A stretch of 64,000 nucleotides of DNA from Streptomyces sp. NBC_00237 (GCF_026342435.1 NZ_JAPEMT010000001.1:186001-250000), one strand, 5' to 3'; shown: positions 27,558-37,946, counted from the first letter of the stretch. Numbers and translations are program-made. The notes: generated by a model from the letters alone, not told the origin.

Positions 27558-30266
27558 TCATCCGAAGATGCCGCCGTTGCCATTGCCACCGTTTCCGTTG
27601 CCGTTGCCCCCGTCCTGACCGCTGATGTCACCACCGGGCGGCTGGGTTTCCTCCGGCGGGCGGCCGGGGTCGCCGCCGCCGTCCGCGCCGCCGTTGTTGT
27701 TCCCTGTGTTGTTCCCGCCGCCGTCCTGGCCCTGCTTGCATTCCCAGTCCCAGATGTCGCACTCCTCGCCGCCCTGGCCGGGCGGCTTCGGGGGCTTGGT
27801 CTGGGCCGGGGGCGACACGGGCGGCGTCGTCTCGGCCGGAGCCGATTCCTCGGGCGATTCCTCGGCCACCTCGGTCGGCGTGGGCTCCGGGCTCTTGGCA
27901 CCGCCGCCCCAGACCGTCTCGCCGATGGGCTCGGGGACGGGGAACTTCGAGCCCGTGTCCTTCTCCCCGACCATGTAGTCGTGCCAGATCTGGGAGGGGA
28001 AGGACGCTCCGTGGATCTTCTCCTCGCCGCCTGTGCCGAACATCTCCAGGAAGGCGCGGTTCTTGTTCTCCGCGTTGTCGTCCAGTCGGTACATGTCGAT
28101 GGCCGTCGACAGCTCCGGTGTGTAGCCCACGAACCACGCGGACTTGTTGCCGTCGGTGGTGCCGGTCTTACCGGCGACCTCACGACCGGGGATCCTCGCG
28201 TTGGAGCCGGTGCCCTTCTCGACGACGTTCTTCAGCACCTCGGTGACGTTGTTGGCCACGTTGGCGGGGATCGCTCCGGATTTGGACTTCTTCTCGTGCT
28301 TCCAGAAAGGCTGTCCCTTGTACTTCACCTCCTTCACGGAGTACGGCTCGTTCTGCTCGCCGCTGGCCGCGAAAGTGGCGTACGCACCGGCCATGCGAAT
28401 GGCACTCGGGTCGGAGATGCCGATGGAGAACGACGGGTTCTCGCCCTTGGCGAGACTGGAGTCCAGAAGCCCCGCCGCCTTCGCCGTTTCCCGGACCTGC
28501 TTGATGCCCACGTCCATGCCGAGCTGCACATAGGGAGAGTTGGCTGAGACGCGCATCGCCTCGCGGAGGTCGATGTTGCCGTAGGACTCCTGACCGTCGT
28601 TGGTCTGGAGCCACTCCAGGCCCTTCTCGTTCTGCCAGACGTCCCCGTTGTACTGCTTGATCTTCAGCTTGTTGTCGCCGTTGTACACGCTCTTCGGGGA
28701 GACCGGGGTGCGCAGGGAACCGCCCTGCTCCTTGGGTCCTTCCGGGTCGCGCTTGCCGTGCTGCATGGCAGCGGCCAGCACAAACGGCTTGAAGGTCGAG
28801 CCGACCTGGGCACCCGTCTGGTCAGCGTTGTTGGTGAAGTGCTTCGTCGCGTCGTTGCCGCCGTAGACGGCGACGATCGCCCCGTTCTTGGGGTCGACCG
28901 AGGCACCGCCGAACTGGACGTGGGTGTCGGTCTTGGGGCGGTCACCGGGCTTGATCTTCTTGTCGTAGACCTTCTTCACGGCCTTCTCCAGCCGTGCCAC
29001 CTTGTCCTTGTTGAAGGTGGTGTAGATCCGATATCCGCCCTCGGACAGCTTCTTGGCGTCGATGCCCCGGTCGTTGTTGTTGATGAAGTTGGCCTTGGCC
29101 AAGTCGACCAAGTAGCCGATCTGGCCGCTCAGCTGGGCGTTCTTCTTGGGCTGCTTGACCTTCGGGAAGGTCGGATACTTGGCCCGCTCCGCCTTGGTGA
29201 GGTGCCCGTCATTCACCTCTTCGTTCAGGATCCAACCCCACCGCTCCTCGGCTCGCTTGCGGTTCTTCTCCGGGGTGGCCTCCGGGTCAATGGCCTCGGC
29301 ACCCGCCGGGTCGAAGTACGTCGCACCCTTGAGTACGGCGGCCAGGAAGGCACACTCGCTCGGGTTGAGCTTGTCGGCGTCCTTGTCGAAGTACGCGCGG
29401 GAAGCGGCCTGAAGCCCGTAGGCGCCCCGCCCGTAGTACGAGACATTGAGGTAGCCGGCCATGATCTTCTCTTTGTCGACCTCGCTCCCCACCTTGATGG
29501 AGATCAGGAGTTCCTTGACCTTGCGGCCCAGGGTCTGCTCCTGGCCGAGCATCGAGTTCTTGACGTACTGCTGGGTGATCGTCGACCCGCCCTGGGTGTT
29601 CCCGCCCTTGGCCATGTTGACGACGGCACGCAGGATGCCCATGGGGTCGACGCCCGGGTCCTCGTTGAAGGACTTGTTCTCCGCAGAGATCACCGCGGTT
29701 CGCATGGCCGCAGGGATCTCGTCGTAGGCCAGTTCCTGGCGGTTGAACTCACCACCGGTGGCGACCATCTGCTTGCCGTCGTCCCAGTAGTACACGTTGT
29801 TCTGCGCCTTGGCGGCCGCGTGCACCTCCGGCATGCCCACCATGGCGTACGCGATGCTGCCCGCCGCCATGACCGCACCGACGAAGCCGATGCACAGCCC
29901 CGTCACCTGCTTCCACGACGGGACGAACCGCTGCCACCCGTACTTCGTGGACCGCGGGTAATCGATGAACCTCTTCTTCCTCGGCGGCTGCCCGCCCCTT
30001 CCACGGCCGGGACCCTCGTGGTCGCCCCGGCCGCCTCCACCTCCACGGCGGCCACCGCCGCCGCCTCCGCCCCGCTGGGCGGCCCTGCGGGCTTCGGCCC
30101 TTCCTCCGTACTGCGGTTCCTGCCCGTACGCACCAGACGGCGACCCGACGGCAGAGCCACGGGACGGCGGGGCCGCGCGGCGGCCTGAAGGTTGCTGGGC
30201 GGCTTTCCTGGCCGCGGCACGACCGCCACCTTGCGGCTGCGGAGGCTTGCGACGGTGCTCGCTCAT
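27558..30266 (-). CDS. Bifunctional class A penicillin-binding protein
   Basis: The protein has 902 aa. A basic, Gly/Arg-rich cytoplasmic tail (1-118) is followed by one membrane anchor (about 121-141). The GT51 glycosyltransferase domain has AENKSFNEDPGVDP (195-208) and GGSTITQQ (226-233). The transpeptidase domain has Ser490-Thr-Phe-Lys493, SAN (574-576) and KTGT (700-703). A Pro/Glu/Gly/Asn-rich C-terminal tail with two cysteines (ECDIWDWECKQG) ends the protein. It polymerises and crosslinks peptidoglycan outside the membrane. The ATG at 30266 has GAGGAG upstream. It is divergent from the PadR gene. Confidence 0.93.
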   Translation of the reverse strand: MSEHRRKPPQPQGGGRAAARKAAQQPSGRRAAPPSRGSAVGSPSGAYGQEPQYGGRAEARRAAQRGGGGGGGRRGGGGGRGDHEGPGRGRGGQPPRKKRFIDYPRSTKYGWQRFVPSWKQVTGLCIGFVGAVMAAGSIAYAMVGMPEVHAAAKAQNNVYYWDDGKQMVATGGEFNRQELAYDEIPAAMRTAVISAENKSFNEDPGVDPMGILRAVVNMAKGGNTQGGSTITQQYVKNSMLGQEQTLGRKVKELLISIKVGSEVDKEKIMAGYLNVSYYGRGAYGLQAASRAYFDKDADKLNPSECAFLAAVLKGATYFDPAGAEAIDPEATPEKNRKRAEERWGWILNEEVNDGHLTKAERAKYPTFPKVKQPKKNAQLSGQIGYLVDLAKANFINNNDRGIDAKKLSEGGYRIYTTFNKDKVARLEKAVKKVYDKKIKPGDRPKTDTHVQFGGASVDPKNGAIVAVYGGNDATKHFTNNADQTGAQVGSTFKPFVLAAAMQHGKRDPEGPKEQGGSLRTPVSPKSVYNGDNKLKIKQYNGDVWQNEKGLEWLQTNDGQESYGNIDLREAMRVSANSPYVQLGMDVGIKQVRETAKAAGLLDSSLAKGENPSFSIGISDPSAIRMAGAYATFAASGEQNEPYSVKEVKYKGQPFWKHEKKSKSGAIPANVANNVTEVLKNVVEKGTGSNARIPGREVAGKTGTTDGNKSAWFVGYTPELSTAIDMYRLDDNAENKNRAFLEMFGTGGEEKIHGASFPSQIWHDYMVGEKDTGSKFPVPEPIGETVWGGGAKSPEPTPTEVAEESPEESAPAETTPPVSPPAQTKPPKPPGQGGEECDIWDWECKQGQDGGGNNTGNNNGGADGGGDPGRPPEETQPPGGDISGQDGGNGNGNGGNGNGGIFG

Positions 30267-30655
30267 CGAACGACTACTCCTCGGGCAGGCGAGTTCGCCT
30301 GGAAGCGGCAGCTGAGTTCCGGTCCCCCCCGAAATGCGAACGAGCCTTCCCACAGGCTCGTTCTTGCTCCTCCCGGAAACACGACGCCCCCTTGCGTCAC
30401 GCGGCTCCCGGTGTTTTGCATGCCGCACAGACTACGCACGCTCAAAACCGCCTCAGTGCCGATGTTCACCCCAAATCAGGCAAGTTGCTTCCCACGAATT
30501 GATGATGTGACGCCGTTCACCATGACTGGCCTTGTCGCAAGCGGACGGCCGTTCTATCGTCTGGATGTATCGACTCGATACATCGGCCCGGCATAAGTTC
30601 GGCATAAGTGCAGGACAGCGGCTGGGACTTCACGGCAGCGACAGGGAGGCGAAGG
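30267..30655. promoter_or_regulatory. PBP-padR divergent spacer
   Basis: This 389-bp spacer contains a perfect 10-bp hairpin (30338-30347 with 30354-30363, 6-nt loop) in the PBP leader, and the PadR promoter and operator listed separately. No small gene was recognised in it. Confidence 0.5.
30532..30583 (+). promoter_or_regulatory. padR promoter with 19-bp palindromic operator
   Basis: TTGTCG (30532-30537) and TATCGT (30555-30560) have a 17-bp spacer. ATGTATCGACTCGATACAT at 30565-30583 is a perfect palindrome with 9-bp arms and the ATGT...ACAT ends typical of PadR operators. It covers the expected transcription start, which suggests autorepression. Confidence 0.7.
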
Positions 30656-31390
30656 GTGAGCAGACGCTCCGGCATCCTCGAATTCGCCGTACTCGGTCTG
30701 CTCCGCGAGTCCCCGATGCACGGGTACGAACTGCGCAAGAGGCTCAACACCTCGCTGGGCGTCTTCCGTGCCTTCAGCTACGGCACGCTCTACCCGTGCC
30801 TCAAGTCGCTGGTCGCGCACGGCTGGTTGATCGAGGAGCCGGGCAGCGCCCCCGAGGACGCGCTCGCCGCCACGCTCGCCGGACGACGGGCCAAGATCGT
30901 CTACCGGCTTACGGCGGAGGGCAAGGAGCACTTCGAGGAGCTGCTCTCCCACACCGGCCCCGACTCCTGGGAGGACGAGCACTTCGCAGCTCGCTTCGCC
31001 TTCTTCGGGCAGACGGAGCGTGAGGTGCGGATGCGCGTCCTCGAAGGGCGCCGCAGCCGTCTTGAGGAGCGCCTGGAGAAGATGCGGGCCTCGCTGGCCC
31101 GCACCCGGGAGCGCCTGGACGACTACACCCTCGAACTCCAGCGGCACGGAATGGAGTCCGTGGAGCGCGAGGTGCGCTGGCTGAACGAGCTCATCGAGAG
31201 CGAGCGCGTGGGCCGGGACCAACTCCGGTCCGAGGACGTCGGCACAGCCGGCGTTGACCGCACGGTCGACGACGGACGAATGGTCAGTGACGACTGCTCG
31301 GCCGACGACCGCACATCAGGTGACAAGGGCGGCCTGCCCCGGCACAGGGGTACCACCCCGCCGGATACGCCCGACGACACCGCCAACTGA
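30656..31390 (+). CDS. PadR-family transcriptional regulator
   Basis: The protein has 244 aa. The N-terminal PadR winged helix ([27 protein letters not shown] ... [19 protein letters not shown]) is followed by the vinculin-like helical domain with [20 protein letters not shown] coiled coil, and a low-complexity tail. The GTG at 30656 has AGGGAGG upstream. It directly precedes inositol-1-phosphate synthase (50-bp gap), so it may control that gene and itself. The palindrome over its promoter fits autoregulation. Confidence 0.9.
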   Translation: MSRRSGILEFAVLGLLRESPMHGYELRKRLNTSLGVFRAFSYGTLYPCLKSLVAHGWLIEEPGSAPEDALAATLAGRRAKIVYRLTAEGKEHFEELLSHTGPDSWEDEHFAARFAFFGQTEREVRMRVLEGRRSRLEERLEKMRASLARTRERLDDYTLELQRHGMESVEREVRWLNELIESERVGRDQLRSEDVGTAGVDRTVDDGRMVSDDCSADDRTSGDKGGLPRHRGTTPPDTPDDTAN

Positions 31391-31440
31391 GGTCCTGCAC
31401 TCCGCAGGTCTCGTACAGAACACACAGGGAGCAACCGTCA

Positions 31441-32523
31441 ATGGGTTCCGTTCGCGTAGCCATCGTCGGCGTGGGCAACTGCTCTGCGTCGCTGGTCCAG
31501 GGCGTCGAGTACTACAAGGACGCTGACCCGGACGCTCGCGTGCCCGGTCTGATGCACGTCCAGTTCGGCGACTACCACGTCAAGGACGTGGAGTTCGTGG
31601 CCGCCTTCGACGTCGACGCCAAGAAGGTCGGACTGGACCTCGCGGACGCCATCGGCGCCAGCGAGAACAACACCATCAAGATCTGCGACGTGCCGCCCAC
31701 CGGCGTCACCGTCCAGCGCGGCCACACCCTCGACGGCCTGGGCAAGTACTACCGCCTGACCATCGAGGAGTCCGCGGAGAAGCCGGTCGACGTCGTCCAG
31801 GCTCTGAAGGACGCCCAGGTCGACGTCCTGGTCTGCTACCTCCCGGTCGGCTCCGAGGACGCGGCGAAGTTCTACGCCCAGTGCGCCATCGACGCCAAGG
31901 TCGCCTTCGTCAACGCCCTCCCGGTCTTCATCGCCGGTACCAAGGAGTGGGCGGACAAGTTCACCGAGGCGGGCGTCCCGATCGTCGGCGACGACATCAA
32001 GTCGCAGGTCGGCGCCACCATCACGCACCGCGTCATGGCCAAGCTGTTCGAAGACCGCGGTGTGCGCCTGGAGCGCACCATGCAGCTGAACGTCGGCGGC
32101 AACATGGACTTCAAGAACATGCTGGAGCGCGACCGCCTGGAGTCCAAGAAGGTCTCCAAGACGCAGGCCGTCACCTCGCAGATCCGCGACCGCGAGCTCG
32201 GCGAGAACAACGTCCACATCGGCCCCTCCGACTACGTGGCCTGGCTGGACGACCGCAAGTGGGCGTACGTCCGCCTTGAGGGCCGTGCCTTCGGTGACGT
32301 CCCGCTGAACCTTGAGTACAAGCTCGAAGTGTGGGACTCCCCGAACTCCGCGGGCGTCATCATCGACGCGGTGCGCGCGGCGAAGATCGCGAAGGACCGC
32401 GGCATCGGCGGCCCGATCCTCTCCGCTTCCTCGTACTTCATGAAGTCCCCGCCGGTGCAGTACTTCGACGACGAGGCATACGCCAACGTCGAGAAGTTCA
32501 TCAAGGGCGAGGTCGAGCGCTAA
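31441..32523 (+). CDS. ino1: Myo-inositol-1-phosphate synthase
   Basis: The 360-aa protein is the actinobacterial Ino1 type that converts glucose 6-phosphate to inositol 1-phosphate, feeding mycothiol and phosphatidylinositol synthesis. The N-terminal NAD site reads [20 protein letters not shown]. The catalytic-domain motifs [13 protein letters not shown] and [14 protein letters not shown] are conserved. CAGGGAG precedes the ATG. It ends at a very strong hairpin and is probably co-transcribed with padR. Confidence 0.95.
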   Translation: MGSVRVAIVGVGNCSASLVQGVEYYKDADPDARVPGLMHVQFGDYHVKDVEFVAAFDVDAKKVGLDLADAIGASENNTIKICDVPPTGVTVQRGHTLDGLGKYYRLTIEESAEKPVDVVQALKDAQVDVLVCYLPVGSEDAAKFYAQCAIDAKVAFVNALPVFIAGTKEWADKFTEAGVPIVGDDIKSQVGATITHRVMAKLFEDRGVRLERTMQLNVGGNMDFKNMLERDRLESKKVSKTQAVTSQIRDRELGENNVHIGPSDYVAWLDDRKWAYVRLEGRAFGDVPLNLEYKLEVWDSPNSAGVIIDAVRAAKIAKDRGIGGPILSASSYFMKSPPVQYFDDEAYANVEKFIKGEVER

Positions 32524-32540
32524 GCGCCGCCACCGTCGAC

Positions 32541-32582
32541 GAGGAGGGGCCCCGGGCAACAACTTGCCCGGGGCCCCTCCTC
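32541..32582 (+). terminator. Strong terminator after ino1
   Basis: A perfect 19-bp stem (32541-32559 with 32564-32582) closes a 4-nt loop CAAC, 18 bp past the stop codon. Confidence 0.93.
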
Positions 32583-32609
32583 GTCCCGCCGTGTGTGACT
32601 CTTGCTCGC

Positions 32610-33893
32610 ATGTCCGTCGTACGTGATCTGCGGGTGCTGCTGTGCCTGCCCGACTTCCGGCGCCTGCTGAGCGTGCGGCTGCTCTCCCAGTCCGCAGACG
32701 GCGTCTACCAGGTCGCCCTCGCCGCGTACGTCGTCTTCTCCCCGGAGAAACAGACCTCGCCCGCCGCCATCGCCTCCGCCATGGCGGTGCTGCTCCTGCC
32801 CTACTCGGTCGTCGGCCCCTTCGCGGGCGTCCTCCTCGACCGCTGGAGCCGCCGTCAGGTCTTCCTGTACGGCAATGTGCTGCGCGCCGTGCTCGCCGCC
32901 TGCACCGCCCTGCTGATCATCGGGTCGGCACCGGACTGGATCTTCTACGCCTCCGCCCTGTCGGTCACGGCCGTCAACCGCTTCGTCCTGTCCGGGCTCT
33001 CGGCCGCCCTGCCCCGCGTCGTCGACGCCGACCGTCTGGTCATCGCCAACTCGCTCTCGCCGACCGCGGGGACCCTCGCCGCCACTCTCGGCGGCGGACT
33101 CGCCTTCGGCGTACGGCTGCTGGGCTCAGAATCCGACGCCGTGGTCGTCCTGCTCGGCGCGCTGCTCTACCTCTGTTCTGCGCTGGCCTCGCTGCGCATG
33201 AGCCGGGAACTGCTCGGGCCGGAACCCGAACTCCGACAGCCCCGGCTGGGCGCCGCGCTCGCCTCCACCGCGTACGGGCTGCGCGACGGCCTGCGGCACC
33301 TGGCCGCGCAACGGTCCGCCGCCCGCGCCCTGGCCTCGATGACCGTGTTGCGCTTCTGCTTCGGCGCGCTGACCGTAACGGTCCTGATGCTGTGCCGGTA
33401 CGCCTGGACCGAGGGGCCCCCGCGCGCCGGCGGTGCGGACGGCCTGGCCCTGCTCGGCCTGGCCGCGGGCCTCTCCGGGGCGGGCTTCTTCACGGCCGCC
33501 GTACTCACCCCCTGGGCGGCGAAGCAGTGGGGTCCGTACGGCTGGATGGCCGTGTGCACCGCGTCGGCCGCCGTCCTCGTACCGGCATTGTGGCTGCCGT
33601 TCACGCCCGTACCCGTGCTGATCGGCGCATTCGTCCTGGGTCTCACCACCCAGGGGCCGAAGATCGCAACCGACACGGTCGTGCAGTCCTCGGTGGACGA
33701 CGCCTATCGCGGCCGGGTCTTCTCGCTCTACGACGTGCTCTTCAACGTCGCCTTCGTCGGCGCCGCCGCGACGGCAGCCCTGATCCTGCCGGTGGACGGG
33801 CGCTCGACGGCCCTGGTCCTCGGCGTCGCGGTGCTGTACGCGGGGGTGGCGGCGGCACTGTTCCGCTGGAACCGGCAGAAGGAAAGCGGGTGA
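32610..33893 (+). CDS. MFS transporter
   Basis: The 427-aa protein has about 11-12 membrane helices. The sequence LLSQSADGVYQVALAAYVVFSP and FAGVLLDRWSRRQVFLYGNVLRA match the MFS_3/enterobactin-exporter-like branch. The substrate is unknown. The ATG at 32610 lies only 28 bp after the ino1 terminator and lacks a Shine-Dalgarno sequence, so the transcript is short-leadered or leaderless. It ends 1 bp before the first of three parS sites. Confidence 0.85.
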   Translation: MSVVRDLRVLLCLPDFRRLLSVRLLSQSADGVYQVALAAYVVFSPEKQTSPAAIASAMAVLLLPYSVVGPFAGVLLDRWSRRQVFLYGNVLRAVLAACTALLIIGSAPDWIFYASALSVTAVNRFVLSGLSAALPRVVDADRLVIANSLSPTAGTLAATLGGGLAFGVRLLGSESDAVVVLLGALLYLCSALASLRMSRELLGPEPELRQPRLGAALASTAYGLRDGLRHLAAQRSAARALASMTVLRFCFGALTVTVLMLCRYAWTEGPPRAGGADGLALLGLAAGLSGAGFFTAAVLTPWAAKQWGPYGWMAVCTASAAVLVPALWLPFTPVPVLIGAFVLGLTTQGPKIATDTVVQSSVDDAYRGRVFSLYDVLFNVAFVGAAATAALILPVDGRSTALVLGVAVLYAGVAAALFRWNRQKESG

Positions 33894-33894
33894 T

Positions 33895-33976
33895 GTTTCA
33901 CGTGAAACATCGCTCGCTGTTTCACGTGAAACATCACCCGCACCGTGCGGGGCCGGGCCGATGTTTCACGTGAAAC
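33895..33976. other. Three parS sites
   Basis: Perfect copies at 33895-33908, 33919-33932 and 33963-33976 fill the spacer between the convergent MFS and CCA-adding enzyme genes. It is the densest parS cluster in the window. Confidence 0.95.
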
Positions 33977-33997
33977 ATCGGCCCGGCCAACAGCCGC

Positions 33998-35440
33998 TCA
34001 GACCTGCTGGGCCCACCACTCCTTGAGGGCGGCAACCGCCTCCTCGTGTGCCATCGGCCCGTTCTCCAGCCGCAGTTCGAGCAGGAACTTGTAAGCCTGA
34101 CCAATCGCGGGACCGGGGCTGATGCCCAGGATCTCCATGATCTGATTGCCGTCCAGGTCGGGCCGGATCGAGTCCAGCTCCTCCTGCTCCTGGAGCTCCG
34201 CAATGCGCTCCTCCAGCCCGTCATACGCCCGGGAGAGCGCCGCGGCCTTCCGCTTGTTGCGGGTGGTGCAGTCCGAGCGGGTCAGCTTGTGCAGCCGGTC
34301 CACGAGGGGGCCTGCGTCCCGGACGTAACGGCGGACGGCCGAGTCGGTCCACTCGCCTGTGCCGTAGCCGTGGAAGCGCAGATGCAGCTCCACCAGCTTC
34401 GACACGTCCTTGATCATGTCGTTGGAGTACTTCAGCGCCGTCATGCGCTTCTTGGTCATCTTCGCGCCGACCACCTCGTGGTGGTGGAAGGAGACCCGTC
34501 CGTCCTTCTCGAAGCGGCGGGTGCGCGGCTTGCCGATGTCATGCAGCAGCGCGGCCAGTCGCAGCACCAGGTCCGGGCCGTTCTCCTCCAGGTCGATGGC
34601 CTGCTGGAGAACGATCAGGGAGTGCTCGTAGACGTCCTTGTGCCGGTGGTGCTCGTCACTTTCCAGCCGCAGCGCGGGAAGCTCGGGCAGCACGTGCGCG
34701 GCGAGCCCGGTGTCGACCAGCAGCGAGAGACCCTTGGCCGGGTGCGCGGAGAGCAGCAGCTTGTTGAGCTCGTCACGCACCCGCTCGGCGGAGACGATCT
34801 CGATACGCTCGGACATGGCGGTCATCGCCGCGACGACCTCGGGGGCGACCTCGAAGTCGAGCTGTGCGGCGAACCGGGCGGCGCGCAGCATCCGCAGCGG
34901 GTCGTCAGAGAAGGAGTCCTCCGGGGTACCCGGGGTGCGCAGCACCTTGGCCGACAGGTCCTCCAGACCGCCGTGAGGGTCGATGAACTCCTTCTCCGGC
35001 AGCGCGACGGCCATCGCGTTCACCGTGAAGTCGCGGCGGACGAGATCCTCCTCAATGGAGTCGCCGTAGGACACCTCGGGCTTGCGCGAGGTCCTGTCGT
35101 ACGCCTCGGAGCGGTACGTGGTGACCTCGATCAAATACCCGTCCTTCTGCGACCCGACGGTCCCGAAGGCGATCCCCACCTCCCACACGGCGTCCGCCCA
35201 CGGCCGGACGATCTTCAGTACGTCCTCGGGGCGGGCATCGGTGGTGAAGTCCAGGTCGTTGCCGAGCCGGCCCAGGAGCGCGTCCCGGACCGAACCCCCG
35301 ACCAGGGCGAGACGGAAGCCCGCCTCCTGGAAACGGCGGGCGAGGTCGTCGGCGACGGGTGAGACCCGCAGCAGTTCGCTGACTGCGCGGCGCTGCACCT
35401 GGCTCAGGGCGTTGGGGTGGTCTTCGTTGGCGTTCGGCAC
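33998..35440 (-). CDS. cca: CCA tRNA nucleotidyltransferase
   Basis: The 480-aa class II nucleotidyltransferase has LVGGSVRDALLGRLGNDLDFTTDA (GG/DxD active site), RRDFTVNAMAV, and an HD domain (LLHDIGKPRTR ... SFHHHEVVGA). It adds or repairs the 3' CCA of tRNA. Streptomyces homologues near the origin were once named pcnA; CCA addition is the expected role. It is transcribed from a spacer shared with the DUF6049 gene. Confidence 0.92.
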   Translation of the reverse strand: MPNANEDHPNALSQVQRRAVSELLRVSPVADDLARRFQEAGFRLALVGGSVRDALLGRLGNDLDFTTDARPEDVLKIVRPWADAVWEVGIAFGTVGSQKDGYLIEVTTYRSEAYDRTSRKPEVSYGDSIEEDLVRRDFTVNAMAVALPEKEFIDPHGGLEDLSAKVLRTPGTPEDSFSDDPLRMLRAARFAAQLDFEVAPEVVAAMTAMSERIEIVSAERVRDELNKLLLSAHPAKGLSLLVDTGLAAHVLPELPALRLESDEHHRHKDVYEHSLIVLQQAIDLEENGPDLVLRLAALLHDIGKPRTRRFEKDGRVSFHHHEVVGAKMTKKRMTALKYSNDMIKDVSKLVELHLRFHGYGTGEWTDSAVRRYVRDAGPLVDRLHKLTRSDCTTRNKRKAAALSRAYDGLEERIAELQEQEELDSIRPDLDGNQIMEILGISPGPAIGQAYKFLLELRLENGPMAHEEAVAALKEWWAQQV

Positions 35441-35621
35441 AACAGAAAAGGGTACGTGGCCCCGCCGGGCGGAGTGTCATCGTTTTTCCGGGCCCTGAGA
35501 GACTCTTGCGATCACGTGGCGCAGTCCGCGGCACTTCGGTGCTGCGCGCATCGTTACCATGCGTGGACGCAGCAACCGGGCAACCATCAACGGCAGCCAA
35601 CGACAAGGGACGGGCGAGCGC

Positions 35622-37946
35622 GTGGCCGAGGCGGCAGACATTCAGGGGATGAATCCTTCTCCTGCCCGCCGATGGGCCCTGCGCGCGGCATCACTGCTGC
35701 TCGGCGTACCTCTGCTGGCGGGGATGACACAACTGCCGCCCGCTCCGGCCGCGTACGCCGCCGAGGACGCCTCAGGGCCACGCACGGTGGATGTGGCCCT
35801 GAACTCGTTGACGCCCGGAGCCCCGGCGAAGGGCGACACCCTCACGCTCTCCGGCACCGTCACCAACAAGGGCCGGACCCCCGTCACCGAGGCCCGCGTC
35901 GGCCTGCGTGTCGGCGCCAGGCTCACCGGCCGCACGCAGCTCGACACCGCGGCGGAACGCACCGGGTACTTCGAGGGCACCGAGCTGGAGCAGCTGAAGA
36001 CGTACGTCGTCAAGATCCCCCAGCTGCTCCCCGGGATCAGTACGGACTTCAGCCTGGCCGTCCCCGTCGACAAGCTGGACCTCGACGACCCCGGCGTGTA
36101 CCAGCTCGGGGTGACGCTCTCCGGGAAGACCAAGGCGAGCGGCATCGAGCAGGTACTGGGCGTCGAGCGCACCTTCCTCCCCTGGCAGAGCAGCCCGGTG
36201 AAGAAGAAGACGCAGCTCACCTACCTGTGGCCGCTGATCTCCACGACCCGGCTGTCCGCCGAGACAGGCTCCGACGAACAGCAGACACCGGTCTTCGAGA
36301 ACGACGACCTCGCCAAGGAGCTCGCCCCGGGCGGGCGGCTGGAGCAGCTCGTCTCGCTCGGCGACGAACTGCCCGTGACGTGGGTGGTCGACCCCGACCT
36401 GCTCGCCACCGTGGAAGCGATGGTGAAGGGCTACACGGTCAAGGACAGGGCGACCGGCACCAAGGTCCCCGGCAAGAACCAGGCCGTCGCCAAGAACTGG
36501 CTGAACTCGGTGGAGAAGGCGGTGAAGGACCAGAAGGTCGTCTCGCTGCCCTTCGCCGACCCCGATCTGGCTTCCCTCGCCCACCGCGGCAAGAAGGTCC
36601 CCGGCTCCCTCAACCAGCTCCAGCGGGCCACGGAGGCCGCTCCGGGCACCGTGGAGTCGATTCTCCACGTGAAGCCCTCCACCGACTTCGCCTGGCCGGT
36701 GAACGGTGCCATCGACCCGGCGATCGTGAACGCCGCCACCTCCGCGGGCGCCCACAACGTGATCGCCCGCAGCGACAGCCTCGCCGAGATCGGCGGCCTT
36801 CCCTACACACCGACCGCCGCCCGGCCGATCGGCGCGGGTCGCACCGCCGTGGTCGCCGACGCCCGGCTCTCCACCGCCTTCCAGGGCGACATGTCCAAGG
36901 CGGAGAACTCGACGCTCGCCGTCCAGCAGTTCCTCGCCCACACGCTGGCGCTCACGCTCCAGGACGAGGACAAGCAACGCAGCATCGTCGTCGCTCCCCA
37001 GCGGATGCCCAGCGTCACCCAGGTCCAGTCGATGGCCACTGCCCTGCGCGCCCTGGCAGCGGGACGCTGGACCCAGCCCATCGACCTGGAGGCCGCGGCC
37101 AAGGCCAAGCCGGACCCCAGGGCCACGACGCAGGTGCCCGGCGGGTCGGCCTACCCGGACAAGCTCCGCGACCAGGAACTCCCCACCTCCGCCTTCGAGA
37201 CCATCAAGGCGACCCAGCACACACTGGACCAGTTCAAGGTCGTCCTCACGCGCCCGGAGCGGGTCGTCGCTCCCTTCGGTAACGCCATAAACCGCGAGAT
37301 GTCGACCTCCTGGCGCGGCAAGGAAACCGCGGCAGGCACCTACCGGGAAGAAGTCCAGGGCTATCTGGTCAACCTCACCGACGAGGTCAACCTGATCGAA
37401 AAGTCCACGGCGACCCTTTCGGGGCGCAGCGCGACGATCCCGGTGACGGTGCAGAACAAGCTCGTGCAGGACGTCCACCACCTGGTGCTGCGCCTCCACT
37501 CGACCATGCCGACCCGCCTCAAGCTCGGCGAGGGCGAAGGCGCGGCGGACACCAACGTGCCGATCAAGATCCGGGGCGGGCACAGCCAGTCCGTGAAGAT
37601 CCCCACGACCGCCAACGCCAACGGCAAGGTCCTGGTGACCGCTCAGCTCTTCACCGAGGACAACACCCCGTACGGGCCCCCGATGCACTTCACGGTGAGG
37701 ATCAACGAGGTCACCCCGACGATCATGCTGGTGATCGCCGGCGGCGTGCTGCTGCTGGTGCTCGCCGGAATCAAGATGTACTCGCAGCGCAAGCGCGCGG
37801 CCGCCCGCGGCGAGGACCCGGACGACGGGACACCCGATGGCGGCACACCGGACGACGAGGACTCCGAGCAGCCGAGTGACCCGACCCCGGACACCGGTCC
37901 GGAAAGCGGGGAGCCATCGGGCCCGGGTGAGAAAGTGGACCGTTGA
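35622..37946 (+). CDS. DUF6049-family exported membrane-anchored protein
   Basis: The protein has 774 aa from GTG 35622 (an ATG at 35559 would add 21 residues). A signal-like segment (RRWALRAASLLLGVPLLAGM) lies about 25 residues in, followed by a large extracytoplasmic region with beta-rich CARDB-like start. One C-terminal membrane helix (IMLVIAGGVLLLVLAGIKMY) precedes an acidic Pro/Asp/Gly tail. It sits immediately upstream of murJ, a pairing conserved in actinobacteria, which suggests a cell-envelope role. The function is unknown. Confidence 0.78.
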   Translation: MAEAADIQGMNPSPARRWALRAASLLLGVPLLAGMTQLPPAPAAYAAEDASGPRTVDVALNSLTPGAPAKGDTLTLSGTVTNKGRTPVTEARVGLRVGARLTGRTQLDTAAERTGYFEGTELEQLKTYVVKIPQLLPGISTDFSLAVPVDKLDLDDPGVYQLGVTLSGKTKASGIEQVLGVERTFLPWQSSPVKKKTQLTYLWPLISTTRLSAETGSDEQQTPVFENDDLAKELAPGGRLEQLVSLGDELPVTWVVDPDLLATVEAMVKGYTVKDRATGTKVPGKNQAVAKNWLNSVEKAVKDQKVVSLPFADPDLASLAHRGKKVPGSLNQLQRATEAAPGTVESILHVKPSTDFAWPVNGAIDPAIVNAATSAGAHNVIARSDSLAEIGGLPYTPTAARPIGAGRTAVVADARLSTAFQGDMSKAENSTLAVQQFLAHTLALTLQDEDKQRSIVVAPQRMPSVTQVQSMATALRALAAGRWTQPIDLEAAAKAKPDPRATTQVPGGSAYPDKLRDQELPTSAFETIKATQHTLDQFKVVLTRPERVVAPFGNAINREMSTSWRGKETAAGTYREEVQGYLVNLTDEVNLIEKSTATLSGRSATIPVTVQNKLVQDVHHLVLRLHSTMPTRLKLGEGEGAADTNVPIKIRGGHSQSVKIPTTANANGKVLVTAQLFTEDNTPYGPPMHFTVRINEVTPTIMLVIAGGVLLLVLAGIKMYSQRKRAAARGEDPDDGTPDGGTPDDEDSEQPSDPTPDTGPESGEPSGPGEKVDR

